Assembly: GCF_021183625.1 (NCBI RefSeq)
Contig: NZ_CP089214.1
Span: 3,038,001-3,102,000, forward strand
Length of the DNA: 64,000 nucleotides
Direction: 5' to 3'
From: Nocardia asteroides
Lineage (GTDB): Bacteria > Actinomycetota > Actinomycetes > Mycobacteriales > Mycobacteriaceae
Shown: positions 16,758 to 26,985 of the stretch, in pieces
How positions within the stretch are numbered: position 1 is the first letter of the stretch
Layout: each line of letters begins with the position of its first letter
The notes under the pieces: model-generated
What the model was told of the DNA's origin: nothing
Seen by the model: the letters and a program-made list of their open reading frames with translations, nothing else
Database searches by the model: none
Made by a program: the position numbers and the translations under genes

Positions 16758-17927
16758 CTACTTGTTGTCGTCCGAGGGGCGGAAGGCCCTGGTGGCCTCG
16801 GCGGCCGGGTCGGCGCCCTGTTCCCCGCCGAACGGCTGCGGCTGGGCCTGGCCGCTCTGCGGCTGGGCGGACTGGGCAGGCTGGCTCTGCTGCCCGGCCT
16901 GCGGCTGCGCGGACTGCTGCTGCCCGGTCTGCGGCTGGCCGTAGCCCTGCGCGCCGTACTGCGGCTGCTGCTGCCCGCCGAAGTGCTGGGTGGCCTGATC
17001 CGAACCGGGGAACGAGCCCTGCTGCGCGCCGTACCCCTGCTGCTGCTGGCCGTACTGCTGGCCGTAGGGCTGCTGCTGCCCGTAGGCGGGCTGACTCGGC
17101 TGGCTCTGCCCGTACGGCTGCTGCTGGACCGGGTACTGCGCCCCGCTCTGCTGGCCGAATGCCTGGGTGGACGGACTGCCCTGCTGCCCGAACCCGGCCT
17201 GCTGGCCCTGCTGACCCTGCTGGCCCTGCTGGCCATAGCCGCCCTGCTGGCCGTACCCCGCCTGCTGACCCTGCTGGCCGTACGCTCCCTGCTGGCCGTA
17301 CGCACCTTGCTGACCGTAGGCGCCCTGCTGGCCGAAGTTCTGCTGCGCCGGAGCGGCCGGACGCGGCGCCGGCGGCTTGATGATGCCGAGCTCGAAGAGC
17401 ACCGCGGCGACCGCGATGGCGGCCTGCACGAAGAGCAGCACCAGGATCACCCAGGCGCCCCACTTCAGCTCCAGCCCCTCGCCCAGGTTGAACGAGACGA
17501 AGAGCAGCGCGAAGAACGCCACCACCGAGGCGGCGGCGGCAGGCGGCAGCCAGGCCTGCTTCGGCAGCAGGGAGAAGGCCGCGAGCAGCCCGGCGAAGAG
17601 CGCGAAGCCGAGGATCGCCGCCCCGAACGCGGTGTCGAACAGGCTGTTCGACACGTCCGACTCGATCGAGGTGTCGCCGAAGCTCACCGGGGCGGTGGTC
17701 AGGAACGGCAGGAAGCCGAGCAGGAAGTTCAGCACACCGAGCGCCGCCACACCCACCGTCAGCAGGAAGGGCAGCCCCTTGCCCGCAACGCCGGTCGCCG
17801 AGGTGCTTGTGGCCGCGCCGGTCGCGCCGGCGCCGGTGCTCGGCGTACCCGCCTGCTGCCCGGTGCTCGGAGTGGCGGAGGGCGGGACGGGGTTGTTATA
17901 CCCGGAGCCCCCGGTCGGGTAGGACAT
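16758..17927 (-). CDS. DUF5336 (Rv0954/34-kDa antigen family) membrane protein with Gln/Gly-rich tail
   Basis: Membrane protein of 389 residues in the position of M. tuberculosis Rv0954. A Ser/Thr/Pro/Gly-rich N-terminus (MSYPTGGSGYNN) is followed by four hydrophobic segments (about residues 50-200: LPFLLTVGVAALGVLNFLLG, then FGAAILGFALFAGLLAAFSL and two more). The remaining half is low complexity, rich in Gln, Gly, Tyr and Ala, with GAYGQQ repeated three times and many GYGQQ/GQQ units. I chose ATG 17927 because it has an AGGAGAC ribosome site and the family N-terminus; the frame is open upstream without conservation. Rv0954-type proteins are linked to the cell-division membrane complex. Confidence 0.87.
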   Translation of the reverse strand: MSYPTGGSGYNNPVPPSATPSTGQQAGTPSTGAGATGAATSTSATGVAGKGLPFLLTVGVAALGVLNFLLGFLPFLTTAPVSFGDTSIESDVSNSLFDTAFGAAILGFALFAGLLAAFSLLPKQAWLPPAAAASVVAFFALLFVSFNLGEGLELKWGAWVILVLLFVQAAIAVAAVLFELGIIKPPAPRPAAPAQQNFGQQGAYGQQGAYGQQGAYGQQGQQAGYGQQGGYGQQGQQGQQGQQAGFGQQGSPSTQAFGQQSGAQYPVQQQPYGQSQPSQPAYGQQQPYGQQYGQQQQGYGAQQGSFPGSDQATQHFGGQQQPQYGAQGYGQPQTGQQQSAQPQAGQQSQPAQSAQPQSGQAQPQPFGGEQGADPAAEATRAFRPSDDNK

Positions 17928-18050
17928 GTCGTCGTCTCCTTGTCGATGGGTCGAGCGGCGCGGGCCGGTCGAGTCGTGCACGGCTTTCGACGGGTGGTTA
18001 CCCCCGACGCTACTGCAACCCACACCTCGGGTCATCACCAGCCGAAAACA

Positions 18051-18086
18051 GCGGAGACCGTCTCCCCGCTGGGAGACGGCCTCCGC
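18051..18086 (-). terminator. terminator after sucCD
   Basis: GCGGAGaCCGTCTCCC pairs with GGGAGACGGcCTCCGC around a 4-base loop with one mismatch, 17 bp past the sucD stop. Confidence 0.8.
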
Positions 18087-18102
18087 TGGCACCCGGTGTG
18101 GA

Positions 18103-19017
18103 TCAGGCCGTGACGGCCGCCTTCTCCAGGATTTCGCGGGCCAGCGCGGCGGTCTCGGACGGCGTCTTGCCGACCTTCACGCCCGCGGCCTCCAGCGCTT
18201 CCTTCTTGGCCGCCGCGGTGCCCGATGAGCCGGAGACGATGGCGCCGGCATGGCCCATGGTCTTGCCCTCGGGGGCGGTGAAGCCCGCGACGTAGCCGAC
18301 TACCGGCTTGGTGACGTTGGCCTTGATGAAGGCCGCGGCGCGCTCCTCGGCGTCGCCGCCGATCTCGCCGATCATCACGATGAGCTCGGTCTCCGGGTCC
18401 TTCTCGAACGCCTCGATGGCGTCGATGTGGGTGGTGCCGATGACCGGGTCGCCGCCGATGCCGATGGAGGTCGAGAAGCCGAAATCGCGCAGCTCGTACA
18501 TCATCTGGTAGGTCAGCGTGCCGGACTTGGAGACCAGGCCGATCGGGCCCTTGCCGGAGATGTTGGCCGGGGTGATGCCGACCAGCGACTCGCCCGGGGT
18601 GATGATGCCGGGGCAGTTCGGGCCGATGATCCTGGTCTTGTTGCCCTTCTCCAGGTTGTAGGCCCACGCGTACGCGGTGTCCTGCACCGGGATGCCCTCG
18701 GTGATGACCACGAGCAGCGGGATCTCCGCGTCGATGGCCTCGATGATGGCGTCCTTGGCGAACTTCGGCGGGACGAAGGCGATCGACACGTCGGCGCCGG
18801 TCTTCTCGATGGCCTCGGCCACCGAGCCGAACACCGGCAGCTCGACGTCGCTGCCGTCCTTGGCGACGTGCGCGACGGTGGTGCCGGCCTTGCGGGCGTT
18901 GACGCCGCCGACGACCTGGGTGCCCGCCTTCAGCATCAGCGCGGTGTGCTTGGTGCCCTCGCCGCCGGTGATGCCCTGGACGATGACCTTGGAGTCCTTG
19001 TTCAGGAAGATAGACAT
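18103..19017 (-). CDS. sucD: succinyl-CoA synthetase alpha subunit
   Basis: ADP-forming succinyl-CoA ligase alpha subunit of the TCA cycle (304 residues). The N-terminal CoA-binding Rossmann domain begins [20 protein letters not shown]; the phosphohistidine loop is [18 protein letters not shown] near residue 255. It follows sucC by 11 bases on the same strand, the usual order, and ends at a terminator. Length is normal. Confidence 0.98.
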   Translation of the reverse strand: MSIFLNKDSKVIVQGITGGEGTKHTALMLKAGTQVVGGVNARKAGTTVAHVAKDGSDVELPVFGSVAEAIEKTGADVSIAFVPPKFAKDAIIEAIDAEIPLLVVITEGIPVQDTAYAWAYNLEKGNKTRIIGPNCPGIITPGESLVGITPANISGKGPIGLVSKSGTLTYQMMYELRDFGFSTSIGIGGDPVIGTTHIDAIEAFEKDPETELIVMIGEIGGDAEERAAAFIKANVTKPVVGYVAGFTAPEGKTMGHAGAIVSGSSGTAAAKKEALEAAGVKVGKTPSETAALAREILEKAAVTA

Positions 19018-19028
19018 TGCCGTTTTCC

Positions 19029-20195
<1,167 letters not shown>

Positions 20196-20734
20196 GTACT
20201 CACCGTCTCGTCTGCGTTGTGATGACAACGTCTTTGTTGGGGCCCGACGTCGCAAGCGGGTCGGCTCGGACTCTAATCAGCCGCGTGGAGCGGGAATCGA
20301 CCGCGTACCACTCGAGTGGCGCAGGTCACGGGCCGTTGACCGGAGCGGCAAAACCCCCGGTCAACGCTACCGGCGAGTAGGTAGGCAGGTAGAGCCACGG
20401 GAGGGTGGGGAGGAGCGCGAGCGCGACGCCGACGGCTCGCGTACCCTCACATCGGTGCCCGCCGGGCTGTGCGTCGTTACCGTCCCGTGCGGTGATCAAT
20501 CTCACATGCTTGGACAGAATGAGCCGAGCACTTGAAGCCTTGTAGTCATTTCGTTACCGTTATGCGGTCGATGTCACAGCAAGGTCACGACACGTGCCAG
20601 GTCACGAGGAGGACGGCAAGCTTGTCACAGCACACCACTCCGCAGGTGCACTGCCGCTCTCTCTTTGACCGGGTGCCCGGTACCAGGACGATTTACACCT
20701 CGATGCTTCTTCTCACCTCCGGTCGGTCCGTCCG
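20196..20734. other. 539-bp divergent intergenic region sucC / M23 peptidase
   Basis: No convincing gene. Near the peptidase side there is a cluster of GTCAC words at 20573, 20584, 20601 and 20624 and a GTTAC at 20553; the pair at 20573 and 20584 is exactly 11 bp apart, as for OmpR-family sites such as MtrA, a known regulator of wall hydrolases in actinobacteria. I looked for a c-di-AMP (ydaO) riboswitch and did not find its conserved core. Confidence 0.45.
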
Positions 20735-22075
20735 ATGACCGACGCGCTCTCGTTCGACGCCTTCGCGGGCACCCGCCGCCGTCAGGTCGGCTCGCTGCAC
20801 CGCTACCGGGACGCCGAGCCGACGGCAGCCGTGCTTCCCTTCCGGCCCGCCGCCCCCGACGACCGAACCGGCCACTGCCTGCCGCACGACGGCACGCCCG
20901 GCCACTGGCAGGGCACCGACGGCCGCCGGGCCGGCTCCCGCGATCACGACGCGAGCCGGGCCGACGCGCAGACCTGGGGTCAGGGCGGTGCCTGGAACAA
21001 CGGTGCCCCCGCCGCCCCCGCCTGGGGCGCCGAGCAGGCATGGAACGCCGAGCAGAGCTGGAACGACGCTCCCACCTGGAACGCCGACGCCGCATGGGGC
21101 GAGCAGCCGGCCACCCAGGAGTGGCAGGAGGGCGCCGCGTGGGATTCCGAGCGCAACTGGGACGGCGGCTACGACGAGCCGGGTTGGAGCGCCGACCAGG
21201 CGTGGAACCCCGAGCCGCAGTGGAGCCCCGAGCAGAGCTGGAGCCCGGACGAGCGCTGGGACGCCGAGCCCGAGGAGCCGGCCGAGGAGGCGGGGCCGCG
21301 GCCGCGCTACATCGGCTCGCGCGCGGGCCACAAGGCTGGCACCGGCGCACACCGCCTGCCCGCCCCTCCCGGATCGCTCAAGGGCAGGGCCGCCGTCGTC
21401 GCCGTCGCCGCGGGCGCGGTCGTCGCCGCCGGTCAGGCCGCGCTGGCCGCCCCCGGCCAGTCCGCGCAGGCCGTGGACTACGAGGCCGCCGGGCAGGTGC
21501 ACGAGATCGCCGCGCAGTCGATGAGCATCGCCGACCCGACCACCGCCTCGCCGGAATCGCCGCAGATGCTGAACATCTCGGCCCCCACCGGGCTCGACCA
21601 GTTCAGCGACATCCTGCAGAAGGGCGCCAGGTACGCGGAGGATCTGGCAGCGGCCGAATCCGCCAAGTTCCGGCCGCTCTTCGCCAAGTTCACCTCCGGC
21701 ACCTACACCTCCGGCTACGGCGCCCGCTGGGGCGTGCAGCACCTCGGCCTCGATATCGCCGGGCCGATCGGCACCCCGATCTACGCGGTCGCCGACGGCA
21801 CCGTGCTGGAGTCCGGGCCCGCCTCCGGCTTCGGCATGTGGGTCCGGCTGCTGCACGACGACGGCACCGTCACCGTGTACGGCCACATCGACACCGCGAC
21901 GGTGTCGCAGGGCGAGCGGGTGCTGGCAGGCGATCAGATCGCGACCATGGGCAACCGCGGCTTCTCCACCGGCCCGCACTGCCACTTCGAGGTCTGGCTG
22001 AACGGCTCGAACAAGATCGACCCGCAGCCCTGGCTCGCCACCCGCGGCATCAGCCTCGGCCAGATGGGCGACTGA
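20735..22075 (+). CDS. M23-family peptidase with Trp-rich N-terminal repeats
   Basis: Probable cell-wall endopeptidase (446 residues), in the position of M. tuberculosis Rv0950c. The C-terminal M23 (LytM) domain, about residues 325-445, has all zinc ligands and catalytic residues: HLGLDIA, GHID and HCHFEVWLNG. A single hydrophobic segment near 220-245 (AAVVAVAAGAVVAAGQAALA) should act as signal anchor. The N-terminal cytoplasmic region (about 79-190) repeats xxxW units every 6-10 residues (AEQAWNAEQSWNDAPTWNAD), a pattern I do not know from other M23 proteins. ATG 20735 is the first good start. Confidence 0.88.
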   Translation: MTDALSFDAFAGTRRRQVGSLHRYRDAEPTAAVLPFRPAAPDDRTGHCLPHDGTPGHWQGTDGRRAGSRDHDASRADAQTWGQGGAWNNGAPAAPAWGAEQAWNAEQSWNDAPTWNADAAWGEQPATQEWQEGAAWDSERNWDGGYDEPGWSADQAWNPEPQWSPEQSWSPDERWDAEPEEPAEEAGPRPRYIGSRAGHKAGTGAHRLPAPPGSLKGRAAVVAVAAGAVVAAGQAALAAPGQSAQAVDYEAAGQVHEIAAQSMSIADPTTASPESPQMLNISAPTGLDQFSDILQKGARYAEDLAAAESAKFRPLFAKFTSGTYTSGYGARWGVQHLGLDIAGPIGTPIYAVADGTVLESGPASGFGMWVRLLHDDGTVTVYGHIDTATVSQGERVLAGDQIATMGNRGFSTGPHCHFEVWLNGSNKIDPQPWLATRGISLGQMGD

Positions 22076-22105
22076 GCAACCGCGACGATCCCGAGCGGCG
22101 CACGG

Positions 22106-24667
22106 TCAGAGCTTCATCAGTGACCGGCTGAACTGCGGGATGAGGCGGATGGTGCCCGCGGTGCCGAAGTCGATCGTCACCGTGGCCAGCGGCCCGATGC
22201 CGTCGGCGGCGACCACCCGGCCGAGGCCGTACTTGTCGTCGGTCACCCGATCGCCCACCGTCAGCACCAGGTCGGTGTTGTTCCGCTTGACCCCGCCGCC
22301 CGGTGCGGGCCTGCGCGGCCCGCCGCGCACGCCGGGGCGCTCGTCCCAGCCGCTGCCGCGGGTCCAGTCCCTGGCCATGCCCTCGTCGTCGCCGCGCCTG
22401 CGGCCGCGCCCCGCGACCTGGCTCACCGGCTCCAGCCGCCGCCAGTCGATGAGGTGCTGCGGGATCTCCTGCAGGAAGCGCGATTCGGGGTTGCTCACCG
22501 GCTGGCCCCAGCCGGAGCGGACCACCGCGCGGGAGAGGTAGAGCCGCTGCCTGGCCCTGGTGATGCCGACGTAGGCGAGCCGGCGCTCCTCGGCCAGCTC
22601 GGTCGGGTCGCCGAGCGCCCGCATGTGCGGGAACTGCCCGTCCTCCCAGCCGGTCACGAAGACCACCGGAAACTCCAGCCCCTTCGCGGTGTGCAGCGTC
22701 ATCATGGTGACCACGCCGGTGCCCTCGTCCGGGATCTGGTCGGTGTCGGCGACCAGCGAGACCCGCTCCAGGAAGGCAGCCAGCGAGCCCGGGTCGGGCT
22801 CGCCCTCATCGGCCTCCGGCACCAGCCCCTCGGTGGCCGCCGCCTCGGCGTTGTTGTGCGCCTCGGAGCTGAATTCCCGCGCCACGCTGACAAGCTCGTT
22901 CAGGTTGTCCAGCCGGGCGCCGTCCTGCGGGTCGTCCGACGCCGCCAGCTCGGCGCGGTAGCCGGTCCGGTCGAGCACCGCGTCGACAACGGTGCCGACG
23001 TCGAAGTAGGCGGCGTCCGGCTGGGCGCCGAGCGCGCGCACCTCGTCCAGCAGGTCGAGGAAGCCGGCGATGGCGCGCTGCGCCCTGGTGTTCAGCAGCG
23101 CGACCTTGCCCTCCGCCGCGTCCCGCAGCGCCGCCCCGAAGCCGAGGCCGCGCTGCTCGGCGTGCACCGCGACGCAGGCCTCCGCCCGGTCGCCGATGCC
23201 GCGGCGCGGGGTGTTCAGGATGCGGCGCATGCTCACCGCGTCCTCCGGATTCGCCAGCACCCGGAGGTAGGCGACGATGTCGCGCACCTCCTTGCGCTCG
23301 TAGAACCGGACGCCGCCGACCACCTTGTACGGCAGCCCCATCCGGATGAAGATCTCCTCCAGGGCGCGCGAGTTGTTGTTGGTGCGGTAGAAGACCGCGA
23401 CGTCGCCGTAGTTGGCGTCACCCGCGTCGACCAGCCGATCGATCTCCTTGGCGACGAAGGAGGCCTCGTCGTGCTCGTTGTCCGCGACGTAGCCGACGAT
23501 CAGGTCGCCCTCGCCGGAATCGGTCCACAGCCGCTTCTCGCGCCGGTTCTCGTTGCGCGCGATCACCGCGTTCGCGGCGGAGAGGATGTGCTGGGTGGAG
23601 CGGTAGTTCTGCTCCAGCAGGATGGTCTCCGCGTCCGGGAAGTCGCGCTCGAACTCCTCGATATTGCGGATCGTCGCGCCGCGGAAGGCGTAGATGGACT
23701 GGTCCGCGTCGCCGACCACGCAGAGCTCGCTCGGCGGCACCTCGCTGTGCAGCTCGCGGCCGTCGGGCCCCGGCTCCGGCACGCCGGTCGCGTGCCCGAC
23801 CAGCTCGCGGATCAGCACGTACTGCGCGTGGTTGGTGTCCTGGTACTCGTCGACCAGGACGTGCCGGAAGCGGCGGCGGTAGTACTCGGCCACCTCGGGG
23901 TGGTTGCGCAGGATCGCGACCGTCTCGCCGATCAGGTCGTCGAAGTCGAGCGCGTTCGCCGCGCGCAGCCTGCGCTGGTACTCGGTGTAGACCTTGGCGA
24001 CCAGGGTTGGCAGCTCGGACTCGTCCGACTCCGCGTCCGCCACCGCCTGCGCCGGGCCGATCAGCTCGTTCTTCAGGTTGGAGATGGCGGTGGCGAGCAG
24101 CCGGGCCGAGTACTTCTTGACGTCGATCTCCATGTCCCGGCTGATCATGGTGAGCAGCCGCCGCGAATCGTCCGCGTCGTAGATGGAGAAGTTGGAGTTC
24201 ATGCCGGGCAGCAGCGCGGCCTGCATGCGCAGGATCCGCACGCAGCTGGAGTGGAACGTGGAGACCCACATGCTCTGCGCGCGCGGCCCGACCAGCCCGG
24301 CCACCCGCTCGCGCATCTCGGCGGCGGCCTTGTTGGTGAAGGTGATGGCCAGGATCTCGCCGGTGTGCGCGCCGCGGGCGGCGAGCAGGTAGGCGATCCG
24401 GCGGGTCAGCACGGCGGTCTTGCCCGACCCCGCCCCCGCAACGATGAGCAGCGGGGCCCCGGCGTGCACGACGGCCGCGCGCTGCTGCGGGTTCAGCCCC
24501 TCGAGCAGGTGCTCGGCCTCGTCCGCGCGCTTGCGCTCGCGCTCGACGCGCAGCCGCTCGCGCTCCTCCTGACTGAGCGGAGCCTGCGCGGTGAGCGCGA
24601 CCCGCTTCGCCGGGGCCGGACCCGTTCGATCCGTGTTCGTTTCGTTCTGCGCCACCGTGATGTCCAT
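22106..24667 (-). CDS. pcrA: ATP-dependent DNA helicase PcrA/UvrD1
   Basis: Superfamily 1A 3'-5' helicase of 853 residues, orthologous by position to M. tuberculosis uvrD1 (Rv0949). Walker A is AGAGSGKTAVLTRR (about 77-90), Walker B LVDEYQDTNHAQ, motif III VVGDADQSIYAFRGA, motif IV region LEQNYRST, motif V TAKGLEFPVVF and motif VI VGITRARQRLYLS. The last 60 residues form the Tudor-like C-terminal region (GDRVTDDKYGLGRVV) that binds RNA polymerase or Ku in relatives. It is convergent with the M23 gene, with 30 bp between. Confidence 0.97.
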   Translation of the reverse strand: MDITVAQNETNTDRTGPAPAKRVALTAQAPLSQEERERLRVERERKRADEAEHLLEGLNPQQRAAVVHAGAPLLIVAGAGSGKTAVLTRRIAYLLAARGAHTGEILAITFTNKAAAEMRERVAGLVGPRAQSMWVSTFHSSCVRILRMQAALLPGMNSNFSIYDADDSRRLLTMISRDMEIDVKKYSARLLATAISNLKNELIGPAQAVADAESDESELPTLVAKVYTEYQRRLRAANALDFDDLIGETVAILRNHPEVAEYYRRRFRHVLVDEYQDTNHAQYVLIRELVGHATGVPEPGPDGRELHSEVPPSELCVVGDADQSIYAFRGATIRNIEEFERDFPDAETILLEQNYRSTQHILSAANAVIARNENRREKRLWTDSGEGDLIVGYVADNEHDEASFVAKEIDRLVDAGDANYGDVAVFYRTNNNSRALEEIFIRMGLPYKVVGGVRFYERKEVRDIVAYLRVLANPEDAVSMRRILNTPRRGIGDRAEACVAVHAEQRGLGFGAALRDAAEGKVALLNTRAQRAIAGFLDLLDEVRALGAQPDAAYFDVGTVVDAVLDRTGYRAELAASDDPQDGARLDNLNELVSVAREFSSEAHNNAEAAATEGLVPEADEGEPDPGSLAAFLERVSLVADTDQIPDEGTGVVTMMTLHTAKGLEFPVVFVTGWEDGQFPHMRALGDPTELAEERRLAYVGITRARQRLYLSRAVVRSGWGQPVSNPESRFLQEIPQHLIDWRRLEPVSQVAGRGRRRGDDEGMARDWTRGSGWDERPGVRGGPRRPAPGGGVKRNNTDLVLTVGDRVTDDKYGLGRVVAADGIGPLATVTIDFGTAGTIRLIPQFSRSLMKL

Positions 24668-24956
24668 TGCCCGTCCACGCTACCGGCGCGCACCGACAGA
24701 ACCGAGCCCGGACCGGGGCTCTCGCCGCACACCGGCCGCACCGGAGACGGTGTGGCAGACTGGGCGCGTGATCAGCGACCCGACCCGCAGCCCGGAGTTC
24801 CGGTTGTCCGCAGGCCACCCTTTCCGCGGATCCTGATCCACGTGTGACCATGCGGGGGGAGAATACAAGGTCCACCAGGTCTGTTTCAGAGTGAAAGAAC
24901 TGATCGGTAACGACGAGGGGATGACGACCGATCCACGTTCTGACACGAGGAGATGA

Positions 24957-25277
24957 ATGATGAGCACCCCTGCCACCACCGCCGGGTCGAATTCCGCGCC
25001 GTCCCCCGGGTCGGACGCGGCGCTCCCGCAGAGCGAGGCCGAGATCGAGACGCTCCGCAAGGAGATCGATCGGCTCGACGCGGAAATCCTCGCCGCCATC
25101 AAACGGCGCAGCGAGATCTCCCGGGTGATCGGCCGGACCCGGATGGCCTCCGGCGGCCCGCGCCTGGTGCACAGCCGGGAGATGAAGGTGCTCGAGCGCT
25201 TCAGCGAGCTCGGCCAGGAGGGGCACACCCTCGCCATGCTGCTGCTCCGCCTCGGCCGCGGGCGCCTCGGACACTGA
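24957..25277 (+). CDS. AroQ-type chorismate mutase
   Basis: Converts chorismate to prephenate for Phe/Tyr synthesis (106 residues; position of Rv0948c). The helical domain covers residues 25-100: EIETLRKEIDRLDAEILAAI with the catalytic Arg, KRRSEISRVIG with catalytic Lys/Arg, and RLVHSREMKVLERF. The start is ATG 24957 or 24960 (ATGATG); GAGGAG at 24947-24952 favours the second by spacing. Rv0948c is activated by complex formation with DAHP synthase, which may apply here. A UUCG-loop terminator lies about 130 bp downstream. Confidence 0.95.
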   Translation: MMSTPATTAGSNSAPSPGSDAALPQSEAEIETLRKEIDRLDAEILAAIKRRSEISRVIGRTRMASGGPRLVHSREMKVLERFSELGQEGHTLAMLLLRLGRGRLGH

Positions 25278-25408
25278 GCTCGGCACGCCCGGCCGCCGGA
25301 GCAAGTTACCCGCGCCGTCAACCGGCTGTCCCCCGCACCGGCCCAGCCACCGAGCACCACCGCCCCCGGCGCTGAACCCGGCCGCAGCCGCGGCTCCCAC
25401 CCCTCCTC

Positions 25409-25450
25409 GTGAAAGCCGCCCCGGATCTTCGGATCCGGGGCGGCTTTCAC
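25409..25450. terminator. bidirectional terminator with UUCG tetraloop
   Basis: A perfect 19-bp stem (25409-25427 with 25432-25450) closed by TTCG. The outer end is A/T-containing (GTGAAAGCC ... GGCTTTCAC), giving a short T-run on either strand. It separates the chorismate mutase gene from the convergent dehydrogenase gene 13 bp away. Confidence 0.93.
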
Positions 25451-25462
25451 ATATTTCTCGGC

Positions 25463-26923
25463 TCAGGTGAGCGCGATGTACTTCGTCGAGAGGTACTCCT
25501 CGATGCCCTCACTGCCGCCCTCGCGCCCGAACCCGGAGGACTTGACCCCGCCGAACGGCGCCGCGGTATCGGAGATCACGCCGCGGTTCACCCCGACCAT
25601 GCCGCTCTCCAGCCCCTCCGCGATCCGCAGCGCGCGCTCCAGATCCCGGGTGTAGATGTAGGCGACCAGCCCGAATTCGGTGTCGTTGGCGGCGGCCAGC
25701 CCCTCCTCCTCGGTCTCGAAGGTGACCACCGGCGCCACCGGCCCGAAGACCTCCTCGCGCAGGATGCGGGCGTCCGGGGGCAGCTCGGCGAGCACCGTCG
25801 CAGGGTAGTACCAGCCGGTGCCATCCGGCCGCTCACCGCCGATCCTGACCTTCGCGCCCTTCGCGACGGCGTCCTCGACCAGCTCCGACACCGTGTTCAG
25901 CTGGTCCTCGCTGACCAGCGGGCCGAGCGTGGTCTCCGGGTCGGTGCCAGGCCCGAGGACGACCGACTCCATCGCCTTCGCGAACTTGGCGGTGAACTCC
26001 TCGGCCACCCCGGCCTGCACGTGGAAGCGGTTGGCCGCGGTGCACGCCTCGCCGCCGTTGCGCAGCTTGGCCAGCATGGCGCCCTGCACCGCGGCGTCGA
26101 TGTCGGCGTCGTCGAAGACCACGAACGGGGCGTTGCCGCCCAGCTCCATGGAGGTGCGCAGGAGCAGCGGCGCGGCCTGCTCGACCAGCTTGCGCCCCAC
26201 CTCGGTGGAGCCGGTGAAGGTCAGCTTGCGCAGCCGGGAATCCTCCAGCAGCGGCTTGGTGACGGCGGCCGAGCGGCTGGACGGGATCACCGAGAGCACG
26301 CCGTCCGGCAGCCCCGCCTCACTGCACAGCTTCGCCAGCAGCAGCATGGTGAGCGGGGTCGCCGAGGCGGGCTTGACCAGCATGGTGCAGCCGGCCGCGA
26401 GCGCGGGGCCGATCTTGCGGGTGCCCATGGCGAGCGGGAAGTTCCACGGGGTGATCGCCAGACACGGCCCCACCGGCTGCTTGTGCACGATGATCCGGCC
26501 GGTGCCGAGCGGTGAGTGCTGGTAGCGGCCGTGCACCCGGACCGCCTCCTCGGCGAACCAGCGGAAGAACTCGGCGCCGTAGCGCACCTCGTTGCGGCTC
26601 TCCGGCAGCGCCTTGCCCATCTCCAGCGTCATGAGCAGCGCGAACTCCTCGCTGCGCGCGGTGATCGCCTCGAAGACGGCGCGCAGGATCTCGCCGCGCT
26701 CGCGGGACGGGGTCGCGGCCCACTCGGCCTGCACGGCGACGGCGGCGTCCAGCGCCTCGACCGCGTCGCGCGGGCCCGCGTCGGCGATCTCCAGCAGGGT
26801 CTCACCGGTCGCCGGGTTGTGCACGGCGAAGGTGCCGCCCTCGACCGGGTCGGCCGGGCCGCCGATCCACAGCGAGGTCGGGACGGACTGCAGAACTTCG
26901 AGTGCTTCCTTTTCCAGGGCCAT
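25463..26923 (-). CDS. gabD: NAD(P)-dependent succinate-semialdehyde dehydrogenase
   Basis: Aldehyde dehydrogenase of 486 residues; oxidises succinic semialdehyde to succinate in the GABA shunt and related routes. Catalytic Glu260 is in MELGGNAPF and nucleophile Cys294 in GGEACTAANRF. ITPWNFPLAMGTRKIGPALA and the ending AAPFGGVKSSGFGREGG are typical of the SSADH branch, so I prefer that to a generic aldehyde dehydrogenase. ATG 26923 has a TAGGCT -10 six bases upstream, pointing to a leaderless mRNA. A glutamate decarboxylase lies 36 kb away in the same window and would supply GABA. Confidence 0.9.
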   Translation of the reverse strand: MALEKEALEVLQSVPTSLWIGGPADPVEGGTFAVHNPATGETLLEIADAGPRDAVEALDAAVAVQAEWAATPSRERGEILRAVFEAITARSEEFALLMTLEMGKALPESRNEVRYGAEFFRWFAEEAVRVHGRYQHSPLGTGRIIVHKQPVGPCLAITPWNFPLAMGTRKIGPALAAGCTMLVKPASATPLTMLLLAKLCSEAGLPDGVLSVIPSSRSAAVTKPLLEDSRLRKLTFTGSTEVGRKLVEQAAPLLLRTSMELGGNAPFVVFDDADIDAAVQGAMLAKLRNGGEACTAANRFHVQAGVAEEFTAKFAKAMESVVLGPGTDPETTLGPLVSEDQLNTVSELVEDAVAKGAKVRIGGERPDGTGWYYPATVLAELPPDARILREEVFGPVAPVVTFETEEEGLAAANDTEFGLVAYIYTRDLERALRIAEGLESGMVGVNRGVISDTAAPFGGVKSSGFGREGGSEGIEEYLSTKYIALT

Positions 26924-26929
26924 ACCGCC

Positions 26930-26935
26930 AGCCTA
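26930..26935 (-). promoter_or_regulatory. -10 hexamer TAGGCT for the succinate-semialdehyde dehydrogenase gene
   Basis: TAGGCT (minus strand) ends six bases before the ATG at 26923 without a ribosome site between, the geometry of a leaderless start. Confidence 0.55.
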
Positions 26936-26985
26936 ATGACCTCGTGTGTGGTTGCGGGGAGGCTTGTTCGGCCGGGAAACGGGTG

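Noticed and set aside
14361..18113. 1250-codon plus-strand frame across perM and the DUF5336 gene
   Set aside because: It is antisense to two recognised membrane protein genes; its translation is Arg/Gly/Val low complexity with no domain.
20196..20734. c-di-AMP (ydaO) riboswitch before the M23 peptidase
   Set aside because: Such elements precede many actinobacterial wall hydrolases, but the conserved core is not recognisable here.
20532..20738. 68-codon ORF upstream of the M23 gene
   Set aside because: Codon use and content are non-coding-like and it covers the promoter region with the GTCAC cluster.
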